A DNA stretch of 64,000 bases from Pseudomonas sp. IAC-BECa141 (GTDB taxonomy: Bacteria > Pseudomonadota > Gammaproteobacteria > Pseudomonadales > Pseudomonadaceae), in contig NZ_CP065410.1 in the NCBI RefSeq assembly GCF_020544405.1, forward strand, positions 4,836,001 to 4,900,000. The letters are read 5' to 3'. Shown in pieces: positions 35,486 through 43,826 of this stretch; position 1 is the stretch's first letter, and each line of letters begins with the position of its first letter. The notes under the pieces are model-generated. The model saw nothing but the letters and a program-made list of their open reading frames with translations. It was not told the origin of the DNA and did not search any database. The translations under genes and the position numbers were made by a program.

Positions 35486-36478
35486 TCAACGAATGTCCTG
35501 GGCCTTCCACCAGCCACAGAACTCATCGAGGGCCGTCCACAGACTGACTTTCGGATCGTAGTCCAGATAATGCCGGGCGCGACTGATGTCGAGGGTGAAA
35601 TTTTTGTTCATCACCTGCATGCCCAGGCGCGACAGGGTCGGCTCGGGACACCCCGGCCAGAGCTTGCACACACCTTCGTTGAGCGCCGCCACGCTGTAGG
35701 CCAGGCAGTAGGAACGGTATTTGGTGACCTGTGGGACTTCCATCTTGCGCATCACGTAATTGACCACATCCCACAGCGGCACCGGAGCGCCGTTGCTGAT
35801 GTTGTAGGCCTTGCCCAGCGCTGAGGCGTCGGCCAGCAGGCTGCTGAGCAACGCTTCGTTGAGGTTGTGCACGCTGGTGAAATCGACCTTGTTCAGACCG
35901 TTGCCGATGATCGCCAGACGGCCCTTGCGCTGCATGTTCAGCAAGCGCGGGAAGATGCTCATGTCGCCGGCGCCGGTGACGAAACGCGGGCGCAAGGCGA
36001 GGGTTTCGAGGCCGAATTCCTGGGCGCCGAAAACCTTTTGCTCGGCCAGGTATTTGGTCGCTGCGTAGTGATGCTTGAAGCGCTTGGGCACTTGCTCTTC
36101 GGTCAGGCCGAGATGGTTGCGACCGTCAAAGTAGATTGATGGCGACGACAGATGCACCAGCCGCCGAACCCGTTGTTTCAGGCAGGCCTCGACCACGTTT
36201 TCGGTGACCTGCACGTTGCCCTGATGGAAGTCCTGATACCGGCCCCACAAGCCGACCGCGCCGGCGCAATGCACCACGGCTTCGACATCACTGCATAGCG
36301 CACGCACCAGATCCGGGTCGCTCAAATCGCCTTGAACGAACTCGGCACCGCGACGCACCAGATGCTCGACACCCTCGGCCCGGCGACCGTTGACCCGCAC
36401 GTCCAGGCCCTGCTCCAGGGCGAAACGCGCAAAGCGTCCGCCAATGAAGCCGCTTGCGCCGGTGACCAGAATTTTCAT
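35486..36478 (-). CDS. NAD-dependent epimerase/dehydratase family protein (3-beta-HSD-like)
   Basis: 330-aa extended-SDR protein: Rossmann motif TGASGFIGG at the N-terminus, VVHCAGAVGLWG, VHLSSPSIYFDG, and the catalytic Tyr-x3-Lys in HHYAATKYLAE. The C-terminal half resembles sterol/nucleoside-diphosphate-sugar type members; the substrate is unknown. It corresponds in position to the PA4361 oxidoreductase upstream of argP in P. aeruginosa (from memory). ATG 36478 has GGAG 7 nt before it; the frame extension to 36616 overlaps the argP end and is rejected. Confidence 0.8.
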   Translation of the reverse strand: MKILVTGASGFIGGRFARFALEQGLDVRVNGRRAEGVEHLVRRGAEFVQGDLSDPDLVRALCSDVEAVVHCAGAVGLWGRYQDFHQGNVQVTENVVEACLKQRVRRLVHLSSPSIYFDGRNHLGLTEEQVPKRFKHHYAATKYLAEQKVFGAQEFGLETLALRPRFVTGAGDMSIFPRLLNMQRKGRLAIIGNGLNKVDFTSVHNLNEALLSSLLADASALGKAYNISNGAPVPLWDVVNYVMRKMEVPQVTKYRSYCLAYSVAALNEGVCKLWPGCPEPTLSRLGMQVMNKNFTLDISRARHYLDYDPKVSLWTALDEFCGWWKAQDIR

Positions 36479-36531
36479 GTAAAGCTCCGCTGTCTTTCGT
36501 TTGCCTGATTCGTGAGTCTTGACGCTGGCCG

Positions 36532-37425
36532 TCAGTCCAACGGCACCAGCCATTGCGCCGACGAGCGCACCAATTGCTCGGTCAACAGGCCGAGCAACTG
36601 ACCGCCATTGCGCCAATGATGCCAGTACAAGGGCACGTCGATCGGTTTATCTGGCAACAGTTCGCGCAGCACGCCGCGCTCCAGTTGTTCGCGCACCTGT
36701 AATTCCGGCACCAGTCCCCAGCCGAGTCCGGCTTCGGTCAGGCGAATGAAGCCTTCGGACGACGGACACAGGTGATGTTCGAAACCGCCATCGACGCCGA
36801 GGGAAGCCAGATAACGATGCTGCAGAAAATCGTCCGGGCCGAACACCAGCGCCGGGGTGCGCGGCAATTGCTCGGCCTGCACGCCGTCGGGAAAGTGCCG
36901 TTCAATGAACGCCGGACTGGCCAGTGCCCGATAACGCATCGCGCCAAGTAACACGCTACGCGCGCCTGCAACCGGCCGCTCGCTGGCGCACAGGCAACCG
37001 GCCACTTCACCGGCGCGCATGCGTTTGAGGCCGACGGTCTGGTCTTCGACGATCAGGTCCAGCAATAGATGTTGTTCGGCGCAGAAATCGCCCACCGCCT
37101 CGGCCCACCAGGTGGCGAGGCTGTCGGCATTCAGGGCGATGCGCAGGCGCTCCGGCAGGCCTTCTTCGTCCAGCGCCGGCACCAGCGTCTGCAAATCCCG
37201 TTCGAGCAGGCGCACCTGCTGCACATGGTTGAGCAGGCGCCGGCCAATTTCGGTCGGCGAAGGCGGCGTGCCGCGCACCAAAACCGGCTGGCCGACCCGC
37301 GCCTCCAGCAGTTTGATCCGCTGGGAAATCGCCGATTGCGAAAGGCCCAGCACCTGCGCCGCCCGTTCGAATCCGGCCTGCTCGACCACGGCGGCCAGAG
37401 CGGAAAGCAATTTGTAGTCGAACAT
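36532..37425 (-). CDS. argP: LysR-family regulator ArgP (IciA)
   Basis: 297-aa LysR regulator opening MFDYKLLSALAAVVEQAGFERAAQVLGLSQSAISQRIK, the ArgP/LysG signature, with LEARVGQPVLVRGTPPSPTEIG. In other bacteria ArgP senses arginine/lysine and activates the exporter gene argO. Here an argO-like gene lies on the opposite strand just beyond a small ACT-domain gene, giving the expected pairing. The 96-bp divergent region should hold the promoters. Confidence 0.88.
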   Translation of the reverse strand: MFDYKLLSALAAVVEQAGFERAAQVLGLSQSAISQRIKLLEARVGQPVLVRGTPPSPTEIGRRLLNHVQQVRLLERDLQTLVPALDEEGLPERLRIALNADSLATWWAEAVGDFCAEQHLLLDLIVEDQTVGLKRMRAGEVAGCLCASERPVAGARSVLLGAMRYRALASPAFIERHFPDGVQAEQLPRTPALVFGPDDFLQHRYLASLGVDGGFEHHLCPSSEGFIRLTEAGLGWGLVPELQVREQLERGVLRELLPDKPIDVPLYWHHWRNGGQLLGLLTEQLVRSSAQWLVPLD

Positions 37426-37521
37426 CAGTTTTCCTAATGAGCGATCAGCACTATTGGTTTTTCTTATACAGCGTCAACCGGGAGAATAGCCAGCAAGCAC
37501 TCTTTATCAAGGACCACCTCC

Positions 37522-37923
37522 ATGGCTGGCGAAACCTCGTTGACCACCCTGCTGCGCAGCATGAGCCCGCAACTCAACGCTGGCGAATACGTGTTCTGTA
37601 CCTTGCGCGACGGGCATTTGCCGAGCGGCCTGGAAATCGTCGGCAGTTTCCGTGAACAGGAAGGCCTGACGGTGATTCTCGAACGCTCCCACGCCGAGCG
37701 CGCCGGTTTCAGCTTTGACTATGTCGCGGCGTGGATCACGTTGAACGTGCATTCGGCGCTGGAAGCCGTCGGCCTGACCGCCGCGTTCGCCACCGCACTG
37801 GGCAGGGCCGGCATCAGTTGCAACGTGATTGCCGGCTACTACCACGATCATTTGTTCGTCGGTCAGGCCGACGCCGAACGCGCCATGCAAGTGCTGCGCA
37901 ATCTCGCAGCCAACGCGGAGTAA
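37522..37923 (+). CDS. ACT-domain protein (COG3602-like)
   Basis: 133-aa cytoplasmic protein with two ACT-like halves: GEYVFCTLRDG in the first and HSALEAVGLTAAFATALGRAGISCNVIAGYYHDHLFV in the second, the last being the most conserved block of the family. ACT domains bind amino acids. Placed between argP and the amino-acid exporter gene (5 bp gap), it may sense or buffer the exported amino acid (inference). GGA is about 8 nt before ATG. Confidence 0.78.
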   Translation: MAGETSLTTLLRSMSPQLNAGEYVFCTLRDGHLPSGLEIVGSFREQEGLTVILERSHAERAGFSFDYVAAWITLNVHSALEAVGLTAAFATALGRAGISCNVIAGYYHDHLFVGQADAERAMQVLRNLAANAE

Positions 37924-37928
37924 CGATC

Positions 37929-38531
37929 ATGTGGCAAAGCTATACCAACGGTTTGCTGGTGGCGTTCGGGCTGATCATGGCGATCGGCACGCAGAATGCC
38001 TTTGTCCTGGCGCAGAGCCTGCGGCGTGAGCATCACCTGCCGGTCGCCGCGCTGTGCGTCGCCTGTGATGCGTTGCTGGTGGCGGCAGGTGTTTTCGGTC
38101 TGGCCACCGTGCTGGCGCAGAATCCGACCCTATTGGCGGTCGCCCGCTGGGGCGGCGCGGTGTTTCTGATCTGGTACGGCAGCCAGGCGTTGCGCCGGGC
38201 TTGCTCGAAGCAAAGTCTGCAACAGGGAGAAAACCAGACCGTTCGTTCGCTGCGCGCGGTGATGCTCAGCGCACTGGCAGTGACGCTGCTCAACCCGCAC
38301 GTCTATCTGGACACCGTTCTGCTGATCGGTTCTCTCGGCGCACAACAGTCGGTGCCTGGCGCTTATGTCGTCGGTGCGGCGAGTGCTTCGCTGTTGTGGT
38401 TCTTCACCCTGGCGTTCGGCGCGGCATGGCTTGCACCGTGGCTGGCACGGCCGAGTACGTGGCGGATTCTCGATCTGTTGGTCGCGGTAATGATGTTCAC
38501 GGTGGCAGGGCAATTGATATTGGCTTCATGA
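37929..38531 (+). CDS. argO: LysE/ArgO-type amino-acid exporter
   Basis: 200-aa membrane protein with about six helices. LysE-superfamily marks are GLIMAIGTQNAFVLAQSL near the start and SALAVTLLNPHVYLDTVLLIG in the middle (Asn-Pro-His-x-Tyr-x-Asp). Exports basic amino acids such as arginine in characterised relatives. The ATG at 37929 follows the ACT gene by 5 bp; the longer frame upstream overlaps that gene and is rejected. Expected to be activated by the divergent ArgP. Confidence 0.85.
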   Translation: MWQSYTNGLLVAFGLIMAIGTQNAFVLAQSLRREHHLPVAALCVACDALLVAAGVFGLATVLAQNPTLLAVARWGGAVFLIWYGSQALRRACSKQSLQQGENQTVRSLRAVMLSALAVTLLNPHVYLDTVLLIGSLGAQQSVPGAYVVGAASASLLWFFTLAFGAAWLAPWLARPSTWRILDLLVAVMMFTVAGQLILAS

Positions 38532-38707
38532 TTTATTCCAAACAGCTCTGGAACCTCTATCCCACACAGTTGTTGCGTGGTTAAGCCGCACCCCCGGTGC
38601 TATGATCCGAACCCTGCGCCGCAAAGAGTAAAAACTCGCCGGTGCATTTCTGGCCGCCCGTGATCGGCCTTGCGCTCACCGCAACAGACCTGATTAGGAG
38701 AATCATC

Positions 38708-39304
38708 ATGGCTTTCGAATTGCCGCCGCTGCCTTACGCACACGATGCCCTGCAGCCGCACATTTCCAAGGAAACCCTGGAATTCCACCACGACAAGCAC
38801 CACAACACCTACGTCGTGAACCTGAACAACCTGGTGCCAGGCACCGAGTTCGAAGGCAAGACCCTGGAAGAAATCGTCAAGACTTCCTCGGGCGGCATCT
38901 TCAACAACGCCGCTCAGGTCTGGAACCACACCTTCTACTGGAACTGCCTGGCGCCAAACGCCGGCGGTCAACCAACCGGCGCACTGGCTGAAGCCATCAA
39001 CGCGGCTTTCGGTTCGTTCGACAAGTTCAAGGAAGAGTTCAGCAAAACCTCGATCGGCACCTTCGGTTCCGGCTGGGGCTGGCTGGTGAAAAAGGCTGAC
39101 GGTTCCCTGGCCCTGGCCAGCACCATCGGCGCCGGCAACCCGCTGACCAGCGGCGACACCCCGCTGCTGACCTGCGACGTGTGGGAACACGCTTACTACA
39201 TCGACTACCGTAACCTGCGTCCAAAATACGTCGAGGCGTTCTGGAACCTGGTCAACTGGAAGTTCGTGGCCGAGCAGTTCGAAGGCAAGACCTTCACCGC
39301 TTAA
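38708..39304 (+). CDS. sodB: Fe-superoxide dismutase
   Basis: 198-aa iron superoxide dismutase. Metal ligands are visible at the expected places: His27 (LEFHHDKHH), His74 (WNHTFYW), and Asp157/His161 ([13 protein letters not shown]). [22 protein letters not shown] and FGSGWGWLV are iron-type signatures. It removes superoxide in the cytoplasm. AGGAGA is 7 nt before ATG. Followed by a strong terminator at 39321, and by bifA as in P. aeruginosa (PA4366-PA4367, from memory). Confidence 0.95.
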   Translation: MAFELPPLPYAHDALQPHISKETLEFHHDKHHNTYVVNLNNLVPGTEFEGKTLEEIVKTSSGGIFNNAAQVWNHTFYWNCLAPNAGGQPTGALAEAINAAFGSFDKFKEEFSKTSIGTFGSGWGWLVKKADGSLALASTIGAGNPLTSGDTPLLTCDVWEHAYYIDYRNLRPKYVEAFWNLVNWKFVAEQFEGKTFTA

Positions 39305-39657
39305 GCTGCACGCCAGACAAAAACCCGGCCATTGCCGGGTTTTTTCTGCCCGCAGAAATCCTCGTGGGTGCGCCGCATAACAAACAGAGCCTTTTCCCAC
39401 ACGCAAAGCAGCCCTTCTCGCCTTGCTCACAAGCCACCGCGAACTAACATCAAAGAGGAAAAATTGTCCGACGCCCCTCAAGTTGGAGGCCAGAACTACC
39501 GACACAGTACAAATAGGGCAAATACTCCAGACAGCAGCATTTCGGCCAAGGCCACGGACAAATTTTCCGCGGCTCGATTGTCCCTTTGACTGCCAACACG
39601 GGATTGCCAATACTCATGGCAACTTGACGCTACCCGCACGGAACAAGGAATAACCCT
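39305..39657. other. sodB-bifA intergenic region
   Basis: 353 bp with the sodB terminator at its left end. The rest holds no supported gene; it presumably contains the bifA promoter and leader, including the AAGGA (39644-39648) used for a TTG start. Confidence 0.5.
39321..39346 (+). terminator. Rho-independent terminator of sodB
   Basis: AAACCCGGC-CATT-GCCGGGTTT hairpin followed by a T-run, 17 bp after the sodB stop. Confidence 0.9.
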
Positions 39658-41709
39658 TTGAAGCTGGAACTCAAGAACAGCTTGTCGGTGAAGTTGCTCC
39701 GGGTCGTGCTCCTGTCGGCATTGATCGTCGGCGTGGTCTTGAGCTGCGCGCAGATCGTTTTCGATGCGTATAAAACACGCCAGGCTGTCGCCAATGATGC
39801 CGAACGCATCCTCGACATGTTCCGCGATCCCTCCACCCAGGCGGTCTACAGCCTGGACCGGGAGATGGGCATGCAGGTGATCGAAGGCCTGTTCCAGGAC
39901 GACGCCGTGCGCCAGGCCTCCATCGGCCATCCCAACGAAGCGATGCTCGCGCAGAAATCCCGCGAACTGCAGCATTCCAACAGTCGCTGGCTGACCGACC
40001 TGATCCTTGGTCAGGAACGCACGTTCACCACCCAACTGGTGGGACGCGGCCCCTACAGCGAATATTACGGCGACCTGAGCATCACCCTCGACACGGCCAC
40101 CTACGGTCAGGGTTTCATCGTCAGCTCGGTGATCATCTTCATTTCCGGCGTGTTGCGCGCTTTGGCCATGGGGCTGGTGCTGTATCTGGTCTATCACTGG
40201 CTGCTGACCAAACCGCTGTCGCGGATCATCGAACACCTCACCGAGATCAACCCCGACCGCCCCAGCGAACACAAGATTCCGCAGCTCAAGGGCCACGAAA
40301 AAAACGAACTGGGGATCTGGATCAATACCGCCAACCAGTTGCTCGAATCCATCGAACGCAATACCCACCTGCGCCACGAGGCGGAAAACAGCCTGCTGCG
40401 CATGGCCCAGTACGACTTTCTCACCGGTCTGCCGAACCGCCAGCAATTGCAGCAGCAACTGGACAAGATTCTGGTGGACGCCGGCAAGCTGCAACGGCGG
40501 GTCGCCGTCCTTTGCGTAGGTCTGGACGATTTCAAAAGCATCAACGAACAATTCAGCTATCAGACCGGCGACCAGTTGCTGCTGGCACTCGCCGACCGCC
40601 TGCGCGCCCACAGCGGTCGCCTCGGCGCCCTCGCCCGTCTCGGCGGCGATCAGTTCGCTCTGGTGCAGGCCGATATCGAACAGCCTTACGAAGCGGCGGA
40701 ACTGGCGCAAAGCATTCTTGATGACCTGGAAGCACCGTTCGCCCTCGATCATCAAGAGATTCGCCTGCGCGCGACCATCGGCATCACCCTGTTCCCGGAG
40801 GATGGCGACAGCACCGAAAAGCTGTTGCAGAAAGCCGAGCAGACCATGACCCTGGCCAAGACCCGCTCGCGCAACCGCTATCAGTTCTATATCGCCAGCG
40901 TCGACAGCGAAATGCGCCGACGTCGCGAGCTGGAAAAAGACCTGCGTGATGCGCTGTTGCGCGACCAGTTCTACCTCGTCTACCAGCCACAGATCAGCTA
41001 CCGCGATCATCGTGTGGTCGGCGTCGAAGCCCTGATCCGCTGGCAGCATCCGGAACATGGTCTGGTGCCGCCGGACCTGTTCATCCCGCTGGCGGAACAG
41101 AACGGCACCATCATCGCCATCGGCGAATGGGTGCTGGATCAGGCCTGCAAGCAACTGCGCGACTGGCACGATCAGGGCTTCGTCGACCTGCGCATGGCGG
41201 TCAACCTGTCCACCGTGCAGTTGCACCACGCCGAGCTGCCACGGGTGGTCAACAACCTGTTGCAGATGTACCGCCTGCCACCGCGCAGCCTGGAGCTGGA
41301 AGTCACCGAAACCGGCCTGATGGAAGACATCAGTACCGCCGCCCAGCACCTGCTGAGCCTGCGCCGCTCCGGCGCCCTGATTGCCATCGACGACTTCGGC
41401 ACCGGCTATTCGTCGCTGAGTTATCTCAAGAGTCTGCCGCTGGACAAGATCAAGATCGACAAGAGCTTCGTCCAGGATCTGCTGGATGACGACGATGACG
41501 CGACCATCGTTCGCGCCATCATTCAGCTGGGCAAGAGCCTGGGCATGCAGGTAATCGCCGAGGGCGTGGAAACCGCCGAACAGGAAACCTACATCATCTC
41601 CGAAGGCTGCCACGAAGGTCAGGGCTACCACTACAGCAAGCCGCTGCCGGCGCGCGAGCTGAGCGTTTATCTCAAGCAGGCCCAGCGCAGCAACGCGGCC
41701 ATCCTCTGA
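39658..41709 (+). CDS. bifA: Cyclic-di-GMP phosphodiesterase BifA (GGDQF-EAL)
   Basis: 683-aa inner-membrane protein. Helices lie at about 12-35 and 155-180 flanking a periplasmic domain, followed by a HAMP-like linker. Then a degenerate GGDEF domain has GGDQF at 329-333, and an EAL domain has intact EALIRW at 457 and DDFGTGYSSLSYL further on. P. aeruginosa BifA has the same GGDQF/EAL combination and acts as a c-di-GMP phosphodiesterase that opposes biofilm formation and promotes swarming. The gene next to sodB is in the same place there. Translation appears to start at a TTG (39658), since AAGGA is 9 nt upstream and the protein begins MKLELKNSLSVKLLR, as family members do. Confidence 0.9.
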   Translation: MKLELKNSLSVKLLRVVLLSALIVGVVLSCAQIVFDAYKTRQAVANDAERILDMFRDPSTQAVYSLDREMGMQVIEGLFQDDAVRQASIGHPNEAMLAQKSRELQHSNSRWLTDLILGQERTFTTQLVGRGPYSEYYGDLSITLDTATYGQGFIVSSVIIFISGVLRALAMGLVLYLVYHWLLTKPLSRIIEHLTEINPDRPSEHKIPQLKGHEKNELGIWINTANQLLESIERNTHLRHEAENSLLRMAQYDFLTGLPNRQQLQQQLDKILVDAGKLQRRVAVLCVGLDDFKSINEQFSYQTGDQLLLALADRLRAHSGRLGALARLGGDQFALVQADIEQPYEAAELAQSILDDLEAPFALDHQEIRLRATIGITLFPEDGDSTEKLLQKAEQTMTLAKTRSRNRYQFYIASVDSEMRRRRELEKDLRDALLRDQFYLVYQPQISYRDHRVVGVEALIRWQHPEHGLVPPDLFIPLAEQNGTIIAIGEWVLDQACKQLRDWHDQGFVDLRMAVNLSTVQLHHAELPRVVNNLLQMYRLPPRSLELEVTETGLMEDISTAAQHLLSLRRSGALIAIDDFGTGYSSLSYLKSLPLDKIKIDKSFVQDLLDDDDDATIVRAIIQLGKSLGMQVIAEGVETAEQETYIISEGCHEGQGYHYSKPLPARELSVYLKQAQRSNAAIL

Positions 41710-41824
41710 AATCTTCCTGCAAAGCCCGGCAAAACCCTCGATCCGCCGGGTATCGTCTCCGCTGTTGATCCAGCGCAAGCCTCGCGCAAATAGGAAATAT
41801 TTCCAGCTACAACCCTTTACACAT

Positions 41825-41843
41825 AATGCGAAAGATTTGCATT
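41825..41843. promoter_or_regulatory. Fur box upstream of the imelysin gene
   Basis: AATGCGAAAGATTTGCATT, a near-palindrome matching about 15 of 19 positions of the extended Pseudomonas Fur consensus AATGAGAATGATTCTCATT. The flanking bases extend the dyad (ACATAATGC/GCATTATGT). It is 64 bp before the start codon. Confidence 0.7.
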
Positions 41844-41906
41844 ATGTCGCAGCTTTTTGCGCAGCCCCGCGCCTGTCCACTCAATTACCGAAGCAGGATG
41901 TTCGCC

Positions 41907-43253
41907 ATGATTCGTATGCCTCTGGCTACCGCCAGTCTGCTGGCCATCGCTATTTCCCTCGCCGGTTGCGGCGAAGGTAAAGACAAAGAAAAGGCCGCCG
42001 CTCCTGCGCCGACTCCAGCTGCGAGCACTGCCGCACCGGCTGCGCCTGCTGCTGCCGGCAAAGTCGACGAGGCCGCCGGCAAAGCCGTTGTCTCGCACTA
42101 TGCCGACATGGTCTTCGCCGTTTACAGCGATGCCGAATCCACCGCGAAAACCCTGCAAACCGCCATCGACGCGTTCCTTGCCAAGCCGAACGCCGACACC
42201 CTGAAAGCCGCCAAGGCTGCCTGGGTAGCCGCCCGCGTTCCTTACCTGCAGAGCGAAGTGTTCCGCTTCGGCAATACCATAATCGACGACTGGGAAGGTC
42301 AGGTGAATGCCTGGCCGCTGGACGAAGGCCTGATCGACTACGTCGACAAATCCTATGAGCACGCACTGGGCAACCCGGGTGCCACTGCCAACATCATCGC
42401 CAACACCGAAGTTCAGGTTGGCGAAGACAAGGTCGACGTCAAGGACATCACCCCGGAAAAACTCGCCAGCCTGAACGAGCTGGGCGGTTCCGAAGCCAAC
42501 GTCGCCACCGGCTACCACGCCATCGAATTCCTGCTCTGGGGCCAGGACCTGAACGGCACCAGCCCTGGCGCCGGCAACCGTCCTGCGTCGGACTACCTGG
42601 AAGGCGCCGGCGCTACCGGCGGCCATAACGACCGTCGTCGTGCCTACCTGAAAGCCGTGACCCAGCTGCTGGTCAGCGACCTGGAAGAAATGGTCGGCAA
42701 CTGGAAACCGAACGTGGCCGACAACTACCGCGCCACCCTGGAAGCCGAACCGGCTGAAAGCGGCCTGCGCAAAATGCTGTTCGGCATGGGCAGCCTGTCC
42801 CTGGGCGAGCTGGCCGGCGAGCGCATGAAGGTGTCCCTGGAAGCGAACTCCCCGGAAGACGAACAGGATTGCTTCAGCGACAACACCCACAACTCGCACT
42901 TCTACGATGCCAAGGGCATTCGTAACGTTTACCTGGGCGAGTACACCCGCGTCGACGGCACCAAAATGACCGGCGCCAGCCTGTCGTCGCTGGTGGCCAA
43001 GGTTGACCCGGCTGCCGACACCGCCCTGAAAAACGATCTGGCCGCTACCGAAGCCAAGATCCAGGTCATGGTCGATCACGCCAACAAGGGTGAGCACTAC
43101 GACCAGTTGATCGCGGCCGGCAACACCGCCGGCAACCAGATCGTCCGCGACGCCATCGCTTCGCTGGTCAAGCAGACCGGTTCAATCGAGGCCGCAGCCG
43201 GCAAGCTGGGCATCAGCGACCTGAACCCGGACAACGCCGATCACGAGTTCTGA
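41907..43253 (+). CDS. Imelysin-family lipoprotein (IcmP/IrpA-like)
   Basis: 448-aa lipoprotein: signal peptide with lipobox SLAGC (lipidated Cys at about 19), an Ala/Pro-rich linker, then an imelysin peptidase-like domain with the signature GYHAIEFLLWGQD (the Gx-His-x2-Glu motif) at about 200. The P. aeruginosa equivalent, PA4370, is called insulin-cleaving metalloproteinase; related EfeO/IrpA proteins act in iron uptake. The Fur box at 41825 supports iron-repressed expression. Start ATG at 41907 has AGGA 8 nt before it; the more upstream ATG at 41898 lies against that site. Followed by a strong terminator at 43274, after which a mobile-looking toxin cassette begins. Confidence 0.83.
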   Translation: MIRMPLATASLLAIAISLAGCGEGKDKEKAAAPAPTPAASTAAPAAPAAAGKVDEAAGKAVVSHYADMVFAVYSDAESTAKTLQTAIDAFLAKPNADTLKAAKAAWVAARVPYLQSEVFRFGNTIIDDWEGQVNAWPLDEGLIDYVDKSYEHALGNPGATANIIANTEVQVGEDKVDVKDITPEKLASLNELGGSEANVATGYHAIEFLLWGQDLNGTSPGAGNRPASDYLEGAGATGGHNDRRRAYLKAVTQLLVSDLEEMVGNWKPNVADNYRATLEAEPAESGLRKMLFGMGSLSLGELAGERMKVSLEANSPEDEQDCFSDNTHNSHFYDAKGIRNVYLGEYTRVDGTKMTGASLSSLVAKVDPAADTALKNDLAATEAKIQVMVDHANKGEHYDQLIAAGNTAGNQIVRDAIASLVKQTGSIEAAAGKLGISDLNPDNADHEF

Positions 43254-43273
43254 TTGACACTGTCTGACTGAAC

Positions 43274-43299
43274 AAGGCGACCTTCGGGTCGCCTTTTTT
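43274..43299 (+). terminator. Rho-independent terminator after the imelysin gene
   Basis: AAGGCGACC-TTCG-GGTCGCCTT hairpin with a UUCG-type tetraloop followed by T4. Confidence 0.9.
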
Positions 43300-43487
43300 G
43301 TTTGCTGTGTTCAAGGAGCATTGTTGAGCAGGCCATCGCGCATAAGCGACCCTTCCTACTTCGTTTGAAGAAGCTGCCTACATATCCCACAAAGCGCTCT
43401 TGATAGCGTGCCCGCCAATTTTCGCGAGCACGAACCACGGACGGTTTGGACATCGCGCACTTTTCCTCTTTGCTTAAGGATAAGCGT

Positions 43488-43826
43488 ATGTTCCGGTCGG
43501 CCAATGCGGCACATTTCGCGTTTCGGATTCCAGCGATCCGCCACGACTTCAAGGTAGTGGCTTTCAGCGGCACCGAAACGATCAGCCCCCTCTACAGCAT
43601 TCACATTGAGCTGGTCACCTCAGTGCCCTGCCCCCTGCCTGAGCACAAGACCAAAACCGTGCCGCACAGCCACAGTTCGCCGCACACCACCGACGACTTG
43701 GTCAGCATCAGCGGCAACAGCACCACGACGAGCGGCACGCGGGTCGTCCAGGCTGTGAACTTTCCCGATTGCCCGACGCACGGCGCCTACCGGCAGTCGC
43801 TGACTGACAAGGACCTCACCCTATGA
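43488..43826 (+). pseudogene. vgrG remnant fused to an unrelated tail
   Basis: 112-codon ORF. Its first ~43 residues (MFRSANAAHFAFRIPAIRHD, then FKVVAFSGTETISPLYSIHIELV) look like the start of a VgrG type VI secretion spike protein, which normally has over 600 residues. After about nt 43616 the similarity stops and a His/Ser/Thr-rich 69-residue tail follows (DDLVSISGNSTTTSGTRVVQ, then NFPDCPTHGAYRQ) whose origin I cannot name; it may be the end of a VgrG or an adaptor after an internal deletion. AAGGA is 7 nt before ATG, and the stop overlaps the effector start (ATGA). The small ORF may still be translated and couple effector synthesis. It could instead be a real short protein with an accidental resemblance. 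Confidence 0.55.

Noticed and set aside
39496..41778. 760-codon open frame on the minus strand
   Set aside because: It lies antisense to bifA, whose GGDEF/EAL domains are unmistakable; the frame stays open because of GC-rich codon bias.
43241..43573. 110-codon minus-strand ORF over the imelysin terminator and vgrG remnant
   Set aside because: It would read through a strong terminator hairpin and has no ribosome-binding site; the plus-strand vgrG-like ORF with AAGGA fits better.
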